From positions 1-48,034 of the forward strand of contig JAISFS010000075.1 in assembly GCA_031263485.1 (NCBI GenBank): 48,034 nucleotides of DNA, written 5' to 3'. Both the position numbers and the translations under genes were made by a program. Shown piece by piece: positions 17,901-26,221 of this stretch (position 1 is its first letter; each line of letters starts with the position of its first letter). Source of the DNA: Deltaproteobacteria bacterium. Lineage in GTDB: Bacteria > Desulfobacterota > Desulfarculia > Adiutricales > Adiutricaceae. The notes under the pieces were generated by a model. It did no database searches. It worked only from the letters and a program-made list of their open reading frames with translations, and was not told the origin of the DNA.

Positions 17901-19184
17901 GACTTCCGGGAAGCCTGCGACCGGATCCCGGAGATCCTGGAGCGGGACGGTACCGAACGGGTCCCGCCTGGGGCTCTGGATGGCATCCTTGCCCTGCAGC
18001 GGAGGCTTGCGGGGACCGGATCGGCCGTCGTCTACGCCGTCTCGGCCGACGATACGCTCTACCTCGTCATGATCGCAGGGGACTTCATCGCCCTGGAGAG
18101 GTCGGACGCCGACAGGGACCGCGTCGAGGAGACGGCCCTGCGTTTCCGCGAACTCGTCCAGAACCCGTACCGTGATCCGAGGCCTGCGGGGAAGGAACTC
18201 TACGGTCTCATTCTGGCCCCCTTGGAGGACGAGCTGGAGAGGGCGAGGGCATCCTCGGTGCTCTTCTCCCTGGACGGGGCGCTCCGCTACGTGCCGATGG
18301 CGGCGTTGTGGGACGGGGAGAGGTGGCTGGCCGAACGGATGCCGTCGGCGATCGTTACCGGGTCCACCGCCGCGCTGGCGGAACGGTGGGCCGCCGAGCC
18401 CGTACGGGAGGACGGGCCGCCGGAGGCGGCGGCCATGGGCGTCACGGCCGCCTGGCCTGGATTCCCGGCGCTCCCTGGGGTAGCGGTCGAGATAGCGGCG
18501 GTGGTCGGGGGGAAGGGCGCAGGCGGCGTCCTCCGCGGCGAGGGCATCCTGGACGCGGACTTCGACCGCGCGGCGCTCGCCCGGGCACTGGCTTCGGGCG
18601 CTCCGGTGGTGCATGTGGCGAGCCACTTCGCCCTCGATCCGGAGAGCACGTCCAACAGCGTGCTCCTCCTGGGGGACGGCACGATGTTGAGCCTGGACGA
18701 GATGAGCGCGTCCGCGGATCTGGACTTCCGCGGGCTGGATCTCCTGACCCTGTCGGCATGCGAGACCGGATCCGGCGCCCGCCTCCGCAAGGACGGAAGG
18801 GAGGTCGAGAGCCTCGGGGAACTCCTTCAGCGAGCCGGAGCCTCATCGGTGCTGGCCGCGCTCCTCCCCGCCGACGACGGCTCCGCCCCCGCCCTCATGC
18901 GCGAGTTCTACCGCTTGCGTTATGCGGAGGGCCTGGGCAAAGCCGAGGCTCTTCGGGGAGCGCAGCTCGCGCTGATGCGGGACTCCGGGGCGAAGCCGGG
19001 CGGGGAGCGCGGCACCGCCCTGCTCGCTTCCGGCAGGCCGGCCTACGGCGGGACTGGGCCGACGGGAACCGAGGCCGACGAGGCCGCATCGGCAGTTGCC
19101 GGGGAGGTTCCGCGATGGGAGGGCAAAGGCTTCTCGCATCCGCACTACTGGGCGCCCTTCGTGGTCATCGGCGACTGGAGGTGA
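14931..19184 (+). CDS. Exported TPR-CHAT protease with intact His/Cys pair
   Basis: The start is at 14931 (codon 56 of the longest frame), where AGGTGA lies 4 bases upstream and the N terminus becomes a signal peptide (MQMSASQFRARPFSYAV, cleavage near THFAMGAS). The protein is 1417 residues. Next come an Ala/Thr/Ser/Gly-rich linker with seven-residue repeats GAATATS, one YRPDWQEGFQRM module at ~182, and TPRs to ~900 with an acidic Gly/Glu/Asp-rich insert at ~590-640. The pre-CHAT signature is GLFEGSPDDAAWRHWL and the CHAT domain begins near ~1000. The CHAT site is canonical: H1228-VAS-H1232 and LTLSAC1277ETG. CHAT proteins are cysteine endopeptidases of the caspase/separase clan; TPR-CHAT proteins elsewhere are activated by partners. 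With a signal peptide this one should act outside the cytoplasm. Its tail is GFSHPHYWAPFVVIGDWR. Confidence 0.92.
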   Translation: MQMSASQFRARPFSYAVSATAPGLFATALALAIPFSAQTHFAMGASSPTDPATVEIYGNAQTHASEVAGHGTTDAYSTAAATGSDAQDAEPSSEAAGLGSVTAGPGAEAFGQGAEGVEAVVEDASPAATTSGAATATSGAATATSGAATATSGAATAASGPGAAASGPGAEDAAPATMAASYRPDWQEGFQRMTSELEELRATAESLWDAGDSLGAAQAWLRLEEQAEAAYGFYDPRRSAASSRAARSLLEAGALKIDMLTSEYNFIHAENMLASLEGPRSPEALYALETSARINLALDWPVPAVISLRKAAGMASEALGPQHPQTLSSERWLAAADAATRDSKDSVILFRRIWEELRDSRGPTDPETLEAAGTLARLLETWGDLEGGLELLEGSLEARRKASGARKPRDLGAAEAARALASAMERAGRFPEARDLYAGALETLTGELGPTHQAALDAKLGMARSLIGLGEPAAARELVSEVQAERELGSTFEKEHNRIVTRMVLAAAFQAEGQSRTALRLFSGAGYKLQQHFTVGSPRDPYVLAARAGEAGALLDMGEFAAALAILEVALVDYEAMRTEQAERKAEALAKAARENDGGEPGPGDTAEAEKDGDGAEQGNQGDAGSELKGGAEPESGREGGVWPPSRFAAEAEAAMGEAYLGLGDYSRARDILERARAGLAASLGDSHPETLAATAALAVAMGGLGKSDEARRLLSSALEGQEKVLGPMHPTVLSTRSSLGAQLLAAGEPAEALSQLERAVEGLLEVRGEDHPETLAARVNLAAALLAAGKAGAARDLLTGVLEAAVRVQGAAGRLVGAAAAGLGDIWAREGDLALAVFWLKVSVTAAEEARGRATAMDGGLRRCLLFTFERRYHRLFDALMRSDRPAEALVVLGLLKEDELPPRAPSPLTGYGGGRVESPGPWLSAAVGLFEGSPDDAAWRHWLAAGERDMVAAAVLKLHPESEAGSVKTPESEAALAELEAAASAASMDFREACDRIPEILERDGTERVPPGALDGILALQRRLAGTGSAVVYAVSADDTLYLVMIAGDFIALERSDADRDRVEETALRFRELVQNPYRDPRPAGKELYGLILAPLEDELERARASSVLFSLDGALRYVPMAALWDGERWLAERMPSAIVTGSTAALAERWAAEPVREDGPPEAAAMGVTAAWPGFPALPGVAVEIAAVVGGKGAGGVLRGEGILDADFDRAALARALASGAPVVHVASHFALDPESTSNSVLLLGDGTMLSLDEMSASADLDFRGLDLLTLSACETGSGARLRKDGREVESLGELLQRAGASSVLAALLPADDGSAPALMREFYRLRYAEGLGKAEALRGAQLALMRDSGAKPGGERGTALLASGRPAYGGTGPTGTEADEAASAVAGEVPRWEGKGFSHPHYWAPFVVIGDWR
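15312..15437 (+). repeat. 21-bp tandem repeat encoding GAATATS in the linker
   Basis: Four near-identical 21-bp units (GGGGCCGCCACGGCCACATC plus A) followed by two diverged units giving GPGAAAS. All are multiples of three, so copy-number change only alters linker length between the signal peptide and the YRPxW module. Confidence 0.85.
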
Positions 19185-19277
19185 TCGCCCGCCCCGGAGG
19201 GCCTCACCCGGTATGGCGAGTCGACAGTCCTTGGCGCCCGTTCACCCCCCTATGGAGGCGGATTTCCGACGCAGAGG

Positions 19278-21293
19278 TCAGGACTCCCCGATGCCTGAAG
19301 CCGCCCGCGGCGTAACGGCGTCCGTCCCGGCGGCCCGGAGGAATTCGGGGGTCCTCAATGCCTCCGGAACGTGCCGGAGCGCCGTCCGGCTTTCGCGGAC
19401 CGCCACGAGGCAGACTTCCCGCGTCCTCATTCGCTCAGGAACGTGCCTGAGCGCCCAGCCAGCCCCGCTCGCCGCGGCGAGCGCGATCTCCAGGGTCAAG
19501 AGACGCTCCGGGACATATTCCAGCGCCGAGCCGTCGCCCCGGACCGCGTCGAGGCAGATTTCACGGGTCAGGCGCCGCTCCGGGACCAGGCCCAGCGCCG
19601 TGCCGTCGCGCTTCATCGCGGCCAGCAGGATTTCCCGGGTCAAACGCGCCTCCGGGACATGTTCCAGCGCCGCGCCGTGGCGGCGGACCGTGGCCAGGCA
19701 GATTTCGCGGGTCATGAGCGCGTCAGGGACATGCTCCAGCGCCGCGCCGTCGCGCGTCACCGCGGCGAGGCAGATTTCGGGGGTCCTGAGCGCGTCCGGG
19801 ACATGCTCCAGCGCCGCGCCGTCGCGCGTCACCGCGGCGAGGCAGATTTCCCGGTCCGCGAGCGCTTCCGGAACGGACTCCAAAGCCCGCCCGTCAGCGC
19901 GTACGGCAGCGAGGCAGACTTCCGGAGTCCGCATCCCCGGCGGCGCCTCCGCGAGAGCGAGCCCGTACCTGCCTGCCGCCGCGAGGCAGATTTCCGGAGT
20001 AATGAGCCTCTCCGGAACCTCATCCAGTTCCAGGCCGCCTTCCGCGACCGCCGCGAGCGCGAGCCCCGTCGACTGGAGTGACTCCGCAACGAGCCCAAAC
20101 GCGCTCCCGTCAGCGCGGACAGCCGCCAGGAGCAATTCCGACACCGCTTCAGGCCCGGCCAGGCCCTCGGGGACGTAGCGAAGCGCCGACCCGCAGGATC
20201 GCACGGCGACGAGCGAGATCTCCTCCGATCGGATATTTTCCGGCACAAGGGCCAGCGCCGACCCGTCGGCGCGGACGGCGGCGAGATAGAGCTCGGGGGT
20301 CAGAAGCCTTTGCGGAACGTCCGCGAGAGCCCTGCCGTCCTCCAGGACTGCGGCGAGGCATAGCCCCGGGGTCCTGAGCCTGTCGGGCACGGCCCCGAGG
20401 GCCGTTCCGGCCGAACGGACCGCCGCGAGCGAGAGCCCGGGCGAGATTAGGCGCTCCGGCACGAGCCTGAGCGCAAGTCCGTCCAGCAGGACCGCTTCCA
20501 GCAGGAGTTCCGGCGACAGCATCCGAGCCGGGACAAGGTCCATGGCCGTCGGATCCGCGCGGACAGCCGCAATGGCGATCCCGTAGGTCATGCGGCTTTC
20601 CGGGACGAAAGCCGCGGCCCAGCCGCACCCCCGGACCGCCGCCAGGCACATGTCCGGCGACCTGAGCTCCTCCGGCACGTCCGCGAGCGCCAGTCCGTGA
20701 CAACGGACAGCCTCGGCGCAGAGCTCCGGTCCCCGCAGGGCTTCCGGCACGTGCCTGAGCGCCCAGCCGCACTCGCGGACGGCGGCGAGGCAGACCTCTG
20801 TCGTCCGCATCGCATACGGCACGTGCCCCAGCGCCGAACCGTCGTCCCGGACGGCGGCGAGGACAAGCTCGTCCGTCAGAAGCCCCCGCGGGACGGCATC
20901 CAGCACGAAGCCGCGCGTCCTCAGTTCCGGAGGATCTGAATCGTTCCGGACGGCGGCGAGGCACGTCTCCCGCGTCCTCAGCCGTTCCGGCACGAACTGA
21001 AGGGCCCGCCCGCGCTGCCGCACGGCCGCGAGGCAGAGCGCCCGGGTCCTCAGCAGCGCCGGGACGTCCTTAAGCGCCATGCCGTCCCGGCGCACGGCGG
21101 CGAGGCACGTTTCCCGCGTCCTCAGCCGCGCCGGAACATCCTTGAGTGCCGTGCCCCGCCTGACGGCGGCGAGGCACGCCGGCGCGGCTTCGACGGGCTT
21201 GGCGCCCGGCCTGCATGCCGGGCGGAATTCTGTGGCCGGGTTATCCCAAAGGGCCGGGCCGGGCGCAGGCATCGACGCGCCGGCTTTACGCAT
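19278..21293 (-). CDS. DUF4116-type repeat protein (671 aa, about 26 repeats)
   Basis: Almost the whole protein consists of about 26 units of ~24 residues with consensus TxEICLAAVRRDGxALEHVP followed by ExLR. This matches the DUF4116 repeat family, whose function is unknown; the repeats probably form a helical solenoid. Units 4 and 5 are shortened, and two neighbouring units (DNA about 19727-19850) are nearly identical, showing recent duplication. The ATG at 21293 has AAGGAG 6 bases upstream. There is no signal peptide or membrane helix, so it is predicted cytoplasmic, unlike its neighbours. It is convergent with the 14931 TPR-CHAT gene, with 93 bp between stop codons. A protein-interaction role is inferred from the solenoid only. 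Confidence 0.88.
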   Translation of the reverse strand: MRKAGASMPAPGPALWDNPATEFRPACRPGAKPVEAAPACLAAVRRGTALKDVPARLRTRETCLAAVRRDGMALKDVPALLRTRALCLAAVRQRGRALQFVPERLRTRETCLAAVRNDSDPPELRTRGFVLDAVPRGLLTDELVLAAVRDDGSALGHVPYAMRTTEVCLAAVRECGWALRHVPEALRGPELCAEAVRCHGLALADVPEELRSPDMCLAAVRGCGWAAAFVPESRMTYGIAIAAVRADPTAMDLVPARMLSPELLLEAVLLDGLALRLVPERLISPGLSLAAVRSAGTALGAVPDRLRTPGLCLAAVLEDGRALADVPQRLLTPELYLAAVRADGSALALVPENIRSEEISLVAVRSCGSALRYVPEGLAGPEAVSELLLAAVRADGSAFGLVAESLQSTGLALAAVAEGGLELDEVPERLITPEICLAAAGRYGLALAEAPPGMRTPEVCLAAVRADGRALESVPEALADREICLAAVTRDGAALEHVPDALRTPEICLAAVTRDGAALEHVPDALMTREICLATVRRHGAALEHVPEARLTREILLAAMKRDGTALGLVPERRLTREICLDAVRGDGSALEYVPERLLTLEIALAAASGAGWALRHVPERMRTREVCLVAVRESRTALRHVPEALRTPEFLRAAGTDAVTPRAASGIGES

Positions 21294-21579
21294 CCGCCGC
21301 TCCTTTCCGTCGGTGCGCGCGCGGAAGGTTTAAAGGCCCTCGCGCGGGCGGGACGGCCCGGAATGCCGACGGCGTCCGGGCCGGGGGCGGAGCGTGACCC
21401 CGGCCAGATTCTAAGCGGCCAAAGCGGCTTCTGCAAGGGGCGGTCCTCCGACAGGCGCACCAAAAGCCCCTGCGGCCGGACGCGGCACTTCCGTCCCCCT
21501 GACTTGGTAAGGCCTATGCGGACGACACGGCATGCCTGCCCCGTCTGAACCGGGCGGGCGCTTTCTTCGGCGCAAAACG
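21294..21579. other. Intergenic between two minus-strand genes
   Basis: Contains the ribosome-binding site of the DUF4116 gene (AAGGAG, about 21300-21305) and a purine/pyrimidine-mixed GC-rich stretch in which no gene is seen. Confidence 0.35.
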
Positions 21580-21604
21580 AAACCCCCCGCCGCCGGGGGG
21601 TTTT
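21580..21604. terminator. Bidirectional rho-independent terminator
   Basis: Stem AAACCCCCC/GGGGGGTTT with loop GCCGCC, A-rich on the left (AAAACGAAA) and TTTT on the right. It most likely ends transcription of the Gly/Arg-rich lipoprotein gene (stop at 21761, minus strand) before the DUF4116 gene. Confidence 0.75.
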
Positions 21605-21760
21605 CGGTATCGGACAAGGTTCTGCCGGACACGCCTCGGTATTTCGGACGACTTGCGATGACACGGCCGGCTTGCGGTACCGAAGCCGGGCGCAGACGCC
21701 GCGAGGCCACCACTGCCCTGTCGAGGCCGGCGGGGTTCCGCCGCGACGAAGGATCCTTCC

Positions 21761-22483
21761 CTACTCTTCAGACGGGACGCCGCGCTCGCTGCGGCGCTCG
21801 GCACGGGAGGCGTTCCCTCCGGAACCGGCCGACTTGCCGCCGCCGGAAATCGCGGGTGGCCTGGCCGGACGACCGCCTTGGCCCTCCACGCGCTGGGCGC
21901 CAGCAGGCCTGCCGCCGCCTTGGCGTGGCCCGCCTTCGGGACGCGCCTCCGGACGCCTGACCGCGCCGCCGTCCGGCCGTCCGCCGGGGCGCCTGCCGTC
22001 GCCAATACTGGAGCCGCCTTCGGGCCGTCCGCCGGGGCGCCTGCCGTCGCCAATACTGGAGCCGCCTTCAGGCCGCCTGTCCAGCTTTCCGTTGTCCACA
22101 ACATGCGAGCCGCCCTGTGGCCGCCTGTCCGGCCTCACGGCATGGCCGCCCCGGGGCGGGACGGGCCGCCGGTGGCCGCCCGGGCGCACGGCATGGCCGC
22201 CGGGGCGGACAGCCTGCGGCAGGGGATCCGGGCGCCCTCCCTTGCCTTTCTCATGTTCGACCTCGTGGACAACGCGGGTCGTGGTCACGTACCCGTAAGG
22301 CGCATACGGTTCATAAGGGCCGTAGTCATCGTGGCTCCAGTAACCGGCGGCCCCGTAGCCGGAAAACCCGGGATACATGAGTTCGGAAAAGGCGTTGGCG
22401 AGCGAGGCGCATCCGGTGGCCATGACCGCCGTCGCCGCGAACGCCGCCAAGCCGACCGCGAGAGTCAATCCGCCTTTTGCCAT
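21761..22483 (-). CDS. Gly/Arg/Pro-rich lipoprotein with internal repeats (240 aa)
   Basis: The start is placed at the ATG at 22483, 42 codons inside the longest frame, where a G-rich ribosome-binding site (GGAGAGGGGG) precedes a lipoprotein signal: MAKGGLTLAVGLAAFAATAV then MATG-C, the Cys being the lipid attachment site. Beyond residue ~25 there is a short Tyr/Pro/Gly-rich part (YGPYEPYAPYGY), then low complexity: GGHAVRPGGH repeats and two copies of a 13-residue unit RRPEGGSSIGDGR. The C terminus is Arg/Gly/Ala-rich and basic. It should be anchored in the membrane with a disordered, positively charged tail. Function is unknown; binding of polyanions or the cell wall is a guess. Confidence 0.75.
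   Translation of the reverse strand: MAKGGLTLAVGLAAFAATAVMATGCASLANAFSELMYPGFSGYGAAGYWSHDDYGPYEPYAPYGYVTTTRVVHEVEHEKGKGGRPDPLPQAVRPGGHAVRPGGHRRPVPPRGGHAVRPDRRPQGGSHVVDNGKLDRRPEGGSSIGDGRRPGGRPEGGSSIGDGRRPGGRPDGGAVRRPEARPEGGPRQGGGRPAGAQRVEGQGGRPARPPAISGGGKSAGSGGNASRAERRSERGVPSEE
21985..22076. repeat. In-frame 39-bp tandem repeat in the lipoprotein gene
   Basis: Two copies of a 39-bp unit encode GGSSIGDGRRPGG (minus strand). The DNA copies are identical over most of their length. Confidence 0.8.
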
Positions 22484-23131
22484 GGCTTCCCCCCCCCTCT
22501 CCGTACGGTCTCCGGCCCCTCCAGGAGGGTCTCGACAGGCATGAGTGCAAGTTCCCCGCCAGGCGGAACGAAACAGCCCCCAGGACCCGTCAGCGAGTCG
22601 AAAATCCATTGCTTCAAGCGTTGCCGTTAACCGTGCGGCGATGACGAAAGGTATCGCGCCCGTTCGGCAGTCTGTCCGCCGAAGGCCGGAATGATCGGCG
22701 TTCCGGAAAAAGCGCGACGGGGGAAGCCCGCGCCTGAAGGCTTCCTGAACCGGGCGGGAGGCGCTGCCAACGGATAGATTCTATGCAGCCCGACCGCGTA
22801 CTTTCTACCCGGACAGGGCTCGATCTGCGTCTCCGGCCTGCCGTGGCCGGAATGCCTTCGCCGTCCGGGAGGACAACCCGGTCTCCCTGCGGAATGGACA
22901 AACCGAACCTTACGGACGATGACCAGCCCGCCTCCGCCGCGGATGGGCGGCCATCCAGGCGGACCAGCCGGGGCCATCCCGATGGACCAGCCGGAGTCAT
23001 CCCGACATATGCCGGCACGGGGTCGAAGGGACAAAAAAACCATTGCGGCAGGCTAAGAGCGGAGGGCATCTGTCACGCCCCATGCCAGAGTCCGGCCCGA
23101 AGGCGCTCCCAGCATGTCTCTCGTCGGAGGC
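22484..23131. other. Intergenic, no supported gene
   Basis: 650 bp between two minus-strand genes. It holds a short tandem repeat near 22962-23011 (a ~24-bp unit beginning GACCAGCCGG) but no protein-like frame. Confidence 0.4.
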
Positions 23132-24295
23132 TTACCGACTCTCCGACCCGAGAGCGCGTCCACCGCCGTCACCCCGTATCCTGCCGTCCTGGCCGTTGCC
23201 GGAACCGACATCCGTTCCCTCGCGAACCTCTTGACGATCTCCGCGAACGCCGCTGTCAGGGCCCCTACCGCCGCCGATAGTGTCATCCCGTTCGGGGTCT
23301 TCCCGTCCAACCCCGAAGTCGTTGCCGGTCACCTGACCGCCGTCTCCGGGCACGCCGTAGCCGCGCTTCCGGCCGCCAATCCCAGAGCCATCCGAAACTT
23401 GACTCTGCTCCCCGTTTCCGGATCCTTCGTGGCCGGGCATGAGGCCGCCGTTACCTGGCCCGTTGAAGCCGGGCCGTCGCCCATCGCTTTCGGGCCCGTC
23501 ATGGCCCGGACTGTTCCCACCGTTTCCGGGCCCGTCTTGGTCAGGCCGCTTCCCGCCGTTTACGTGCCCGTCGTGGCCGGGACGCCGCCCGTCGTTTCCC
23601 TGCCCGTCCTGGCCAGGCCGCTTCCCACCGTTTACGTGCCCGTCGTGGCCGGGACGCCGCCCGCCGTTTCCGGGACGAACGTAACCGGGCACGTGATTCC
23701 AGCGACCTCCACGTTCGTGCCCTAAACCGTGTTCCGTTCGCCCGTCGTGGCGACCGTTCCAATCGCCTCCGTCGCGGCCTTCCTCGCGCCTGCGTTCGAT
23801 GCCGCGCTGCACCCCGCCGTCCACGGTCATCCTCCTGACTGTCCCCCGGCGGCTCTCATCAGATACTTCCCGTCGCTCATCCCCGCCGATAGGAGGCATT
23901 TCCGACGCGCTGCCGCCTCCGCTCCCGGAATCGGCGGGGGTATCTGGTATCACGTCGATTTCCAGCGAGCCGCCTGTCGCGGGGTCACCGCCGATATCGG
24001 TGGCGCCGCCTGTCGCGGGGCTACCGCCGACATCGGTGACGCCGCCTGTCGCAGGCCTCACCCCGACATCGGGAGCGCTGACTTTAACTGAGCCTCTCCC
24101 GACATCCGGAGTATCGATTGACAGGGTGGCTCCCCGGTAGTCCCCCAACGTGCCCAGATCGGCCTGGCCCGCAACCGAGGGCGCTACGGCCTCTTCCTGC
24201 GCGAGTGCGACCGCCCCGGAAAAGGCCGTTGCCGCCATGGCCACCCCTGCCAGGGCGACCCAGAGGTCAGTCTGGCCCGCCATCCAGTTTGTCAT
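23132..24295 (-). CDS. Exported Gly/Asp/Arg-rich repeat protein (387 aa)
   Basis: The start is clear: GAGGAGGAG lies 6 bases before the ATG at 24295. The signal peptide runs MTNWMAGQTDLWVALAGVA and onward, with cleavage near AVALAQ-EE. The mature protein has three sections: residues ~60-120 with 11-residue repeats (SPATGGATDIGG); an Arg/Asp/Gly stretch; and ~215-300 with seven 12-residue repeats of the type GNGGRRPGHDGH. The rest is Gly/Asp/Arg-rich. It has no Cys in the mature part and no membrane helix. The repeats are not Gly-X-Y collagen. It is probably a disordered secreted or surface protein; the function is unknown. It shares signal peptide plus Gly-rich repeats with the proteins at 21761 and 27783. 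Confidence 0.75.
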   Translation of the reverse strand: MTNWMAGQTDLWVALAGVAMAATAFSGAVALAQEEAVAPSVAGQADLGTLGDYRGATLSIDTPDVGRGSVKVSAPDVGVRPATGGVTDVGGSPATGGATDIGGDPATGGSLEIDVIPDTPADSGSGGGSASEMPPIGGDERREVSDESRRGTVRRMTVDGGVQRGIERRREEGRDGGDWNGRHDGRTEHGLGHERGGRWNHVPGYVRPGNGGRRPGHDGHVNGGKRPGQDGQGNDGRRPGHDGHVNGGKRPDQDGPGNGGNSPGHDGPESDGRRPGFNGPGNGGLMPGHEGSGNGEQSQVSDGSGIGGRKRGYGVPGDGGQVTGNDFGVGREDPERDDTIGGGRGPDSGVRGDRQEVREGTDVGSGNGQDGRIRGDGGGRALGSESR

Positions 24296-24830
24296 GATCA
24301 GCTCCTCCTCACGGCTCTGTGTCCCGCACGGTCAGAGCCGCTCCTATGGAAGATTCTAACACATGACGCAGACTCCAAAACGACAAGCCCCAGAGCGCGG
24401 AAAGGCCCAGCACACGACCGGCCCGATCGCCCGCCATCCGCGTCCCCATAAAGGGATATCTTCCAGCCGCAATGGATTTCGCGATCGATAAGCCCCATTC
24501 TACTGATGGCGGGAAGAGGGTCAAAGCATCCCGGAAGCCTCGCGGGTGGGCTAGCCGCGCCCGATAAGCCCTCATTCCGGATGCCGGGACGTGGAGATCC
24601 AATTCCCGAAAGTCCCGGGGCAGAGCCTAATCTCCCGCAATAATTACGCGCATCTCAGCCGACCTTGCCCTCCGCCCGCGTCGCCGCCAGGCAGACACCC
24701 TCCAGCACCTTCCGCTTGTCTTTGCCCGGCGCCAGGCCTATGATTCGGTTGGGGTTGGACTGTCCCTGGATTCCCGCTGGAATCCCGGCCCCGGCACACT
24801 CCGCCTGCAGGCGGAGGAAAGGAGCTTGCG
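24296..24830. other. Intergenic with a possible gene remnant on the minus strand
   Basis: Minus strand about 24652-24830 reads protein-like text ending NRIIGLAPGKDKRKVLEGVC, then LAATRAEGKVG and a stop, without a start. It may be the C-terminal stub of a lost gene; no family is recognised. Two imperfect copies of a ~30-bp repeat beginning CGATAAGCCC lie near 24485 and 24558. Confidence 0.3.
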
Positions 24831-25130
24831 ATTGGCCATACGGTTGAGGACATCAAGAGGATCGTTGGGCCGATCGCCAGACGGCACGGCGTTGAGCGGG
24901 TGTGGCTGTTCGGCTCCTTCACCCGCGGCGATGCTAAACCAGACAGCGACATAGATCTCCGCATAGACAAGTGACAAGTGAAAGGGAATTTTCAGCTGAG
25001 CGAGCTTTACGCCGATCTCGCGGACGCCTTGAACACGGAGTCAGACCTCATTACGACCGAATCTCTATGGGACGATATCAGAGACGAGATATACATGGAG
25101 GAAATTCTGATATATGGTCAGCACACGTGA
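24831..25130 (+). pseudogene. mntA: MntA-type nucleotidyltransferase (antitoxin), broken by a stop codon
   Basis: The frame reads IGHTVEDIKRIVGPIARRHG then VERVWLFGSFTRGDAKPDSD and IDLRIDK. This is the minimal nucleotidyltransferase motif GSx10DxD of MntA antitoxins, which add AMP to the HepT toxin. A TGA at 24972-24974 follows RIDK where family members usually have Gly; the frame then continues QVKGNFQLSELYADLADALN to the stop at 25130. No normal start codon is in place: a strong AAAGGAG lies upstream of an ATT codon at 24831, possibly a mutated ATG. It overlaps the HepT frame by 17 bp, the usual operon arrangement. A sequencing error at the TGA cannot be excluded. Confidence 0.8.
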
Positions 25131-25481
25131 CGCCAACGCCATCGCCCGCATCGATGCCTACTGCGATCAGATCCTGGCGGCCATGCGGAGGTTCGGGAAC
25201 TCAATCGCGGAGTTGGAAATCGATGGCGTCTACAGGGACGCCATGGCCATAAAAATCCAGCAGATATCCTAATGGCAAAGAATCTGACGGTCGACTTCAC
25301 GAGAGAGCACGGGAGCATGCCGTGGCGCTCCATTAAGGGCATAGGGATTATCCTTGTCCATCGCCACGGAAAACCCAATATAGAATCACGGTGGGACACA
25401 ATGTCGCTAGATATCCCAGAACTAAAAAAATTGTGTTCGGAAATATTAGCATTATCCGCGAGGCAGAGTCACGATCTCTAA
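25114..25481 (+). pseudogene. hepT: HepT (HEPN ribonuclease toxin), frameshifted and missing catalytic Arg
   Basis: The first frame 25114-25272 encodes MVSTRDANAIARIDAYCDQI and ends in AIKIQQIS. A second frame 25272-25481 carries AKNLTVDFTREHGSMPWRSI and KGIGIILVHRHG. Together they form one HEPN/HepT domain of normal size with a frameshift at about 25270. The RNase motif RX4HXY, normally seen as KG(M/I)RNIxVHxY, reads KGIGIILVHRH: Arg is Gly and Tyr is His. The toxin would be inactive even if the frame were repaired. It sits directly behind the broken mntA, so both partners of the module are dead. Confidence 0.8.
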
Positions 25482-26221
25482 ACGGTGGGCCGGAACATGG
25501 TGGCCCGCCCATGGGGTGAACCGACCTGGTACCGGCCTACCGATAGGCTTAATCAGCATAGGGTTTAGTTCAGTGCACCAATAGGCAGGACACCTGAAAC
25601 AGGCACAGGCGGTAGGAGCCTCTGGGCATACGGCGGGGAAAACGCCGAACTCGCTCGCGACCTGCAACCTGCACGAAGGCAAGCCGGAGAGGCGCAAAGT
25701 CAGAGAGACGACCGGCGATTGGTCCAAGAGCGTAATCAGAGCAAACATGAACAAGACGCGGATGAACAATAAAAAGCCGAACGATTACTATCAACTTATC
25801 GAAAAATAATAATTTCATTCGGGAATAATATTGCAGGTCATTCTTGCAGTCAGAGCCGAACGGAATGACGGGTTCAAAATCGAGCGGATTGGCCGAAACT
25901 TCCGGATGGGCTGGTTTCCTCACAGGCAGATGAACGTCCATGGCTAAGTCTGTATCGACAACAATGGTCAATACGTAGATCCAGAAAGACGTATGGTCAG
26001 TGAGAGACGGTTCGTCAACTCAGTACCTGAATCAAACCCCCGCTGGATGGAACGGCCTTAGGGCCCCGCATGCCTCTGATTCCGTCAGCGGAACGGGAGA
26101 CCTTAGTCTCCACAAAGTCTGGATTTTTCGGACATAGCCAGAATGGTCGAAATACCCTCCGGTGACCTTCGGGGGATCATGGACCCCCGTGGACGGGGCG
26201 CAAGGCGCCCTGGTTCCCGTC
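25482..26221. other. 740-bp gap, lower GC, no supported gene
   Basis: No frame has both a start and protein-like composition. One plus-strand stretch (about 25690-25770) looks coiled-coil-like but contains stops. It is probably eroded sequence between two dead toxin modules. Confidence 0.35.

Noticed and set aside
21532..22298. Pro/Arg-rich plus-strand frames opposite the lipoprotein gene
   Set aside because: They mirror the Gly/Arg repeats; the minus strand has the lipobox, the ribosome-binding site and a terminator.
24972..24974. TGA in mntA considered as selenocysteine
   Set aside because: Family members have Gly here, the position is not catalytic, the start is also missing and the partner toxin is broken, so a nonsense mutation is simpler. 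SECIS folding was not tested.
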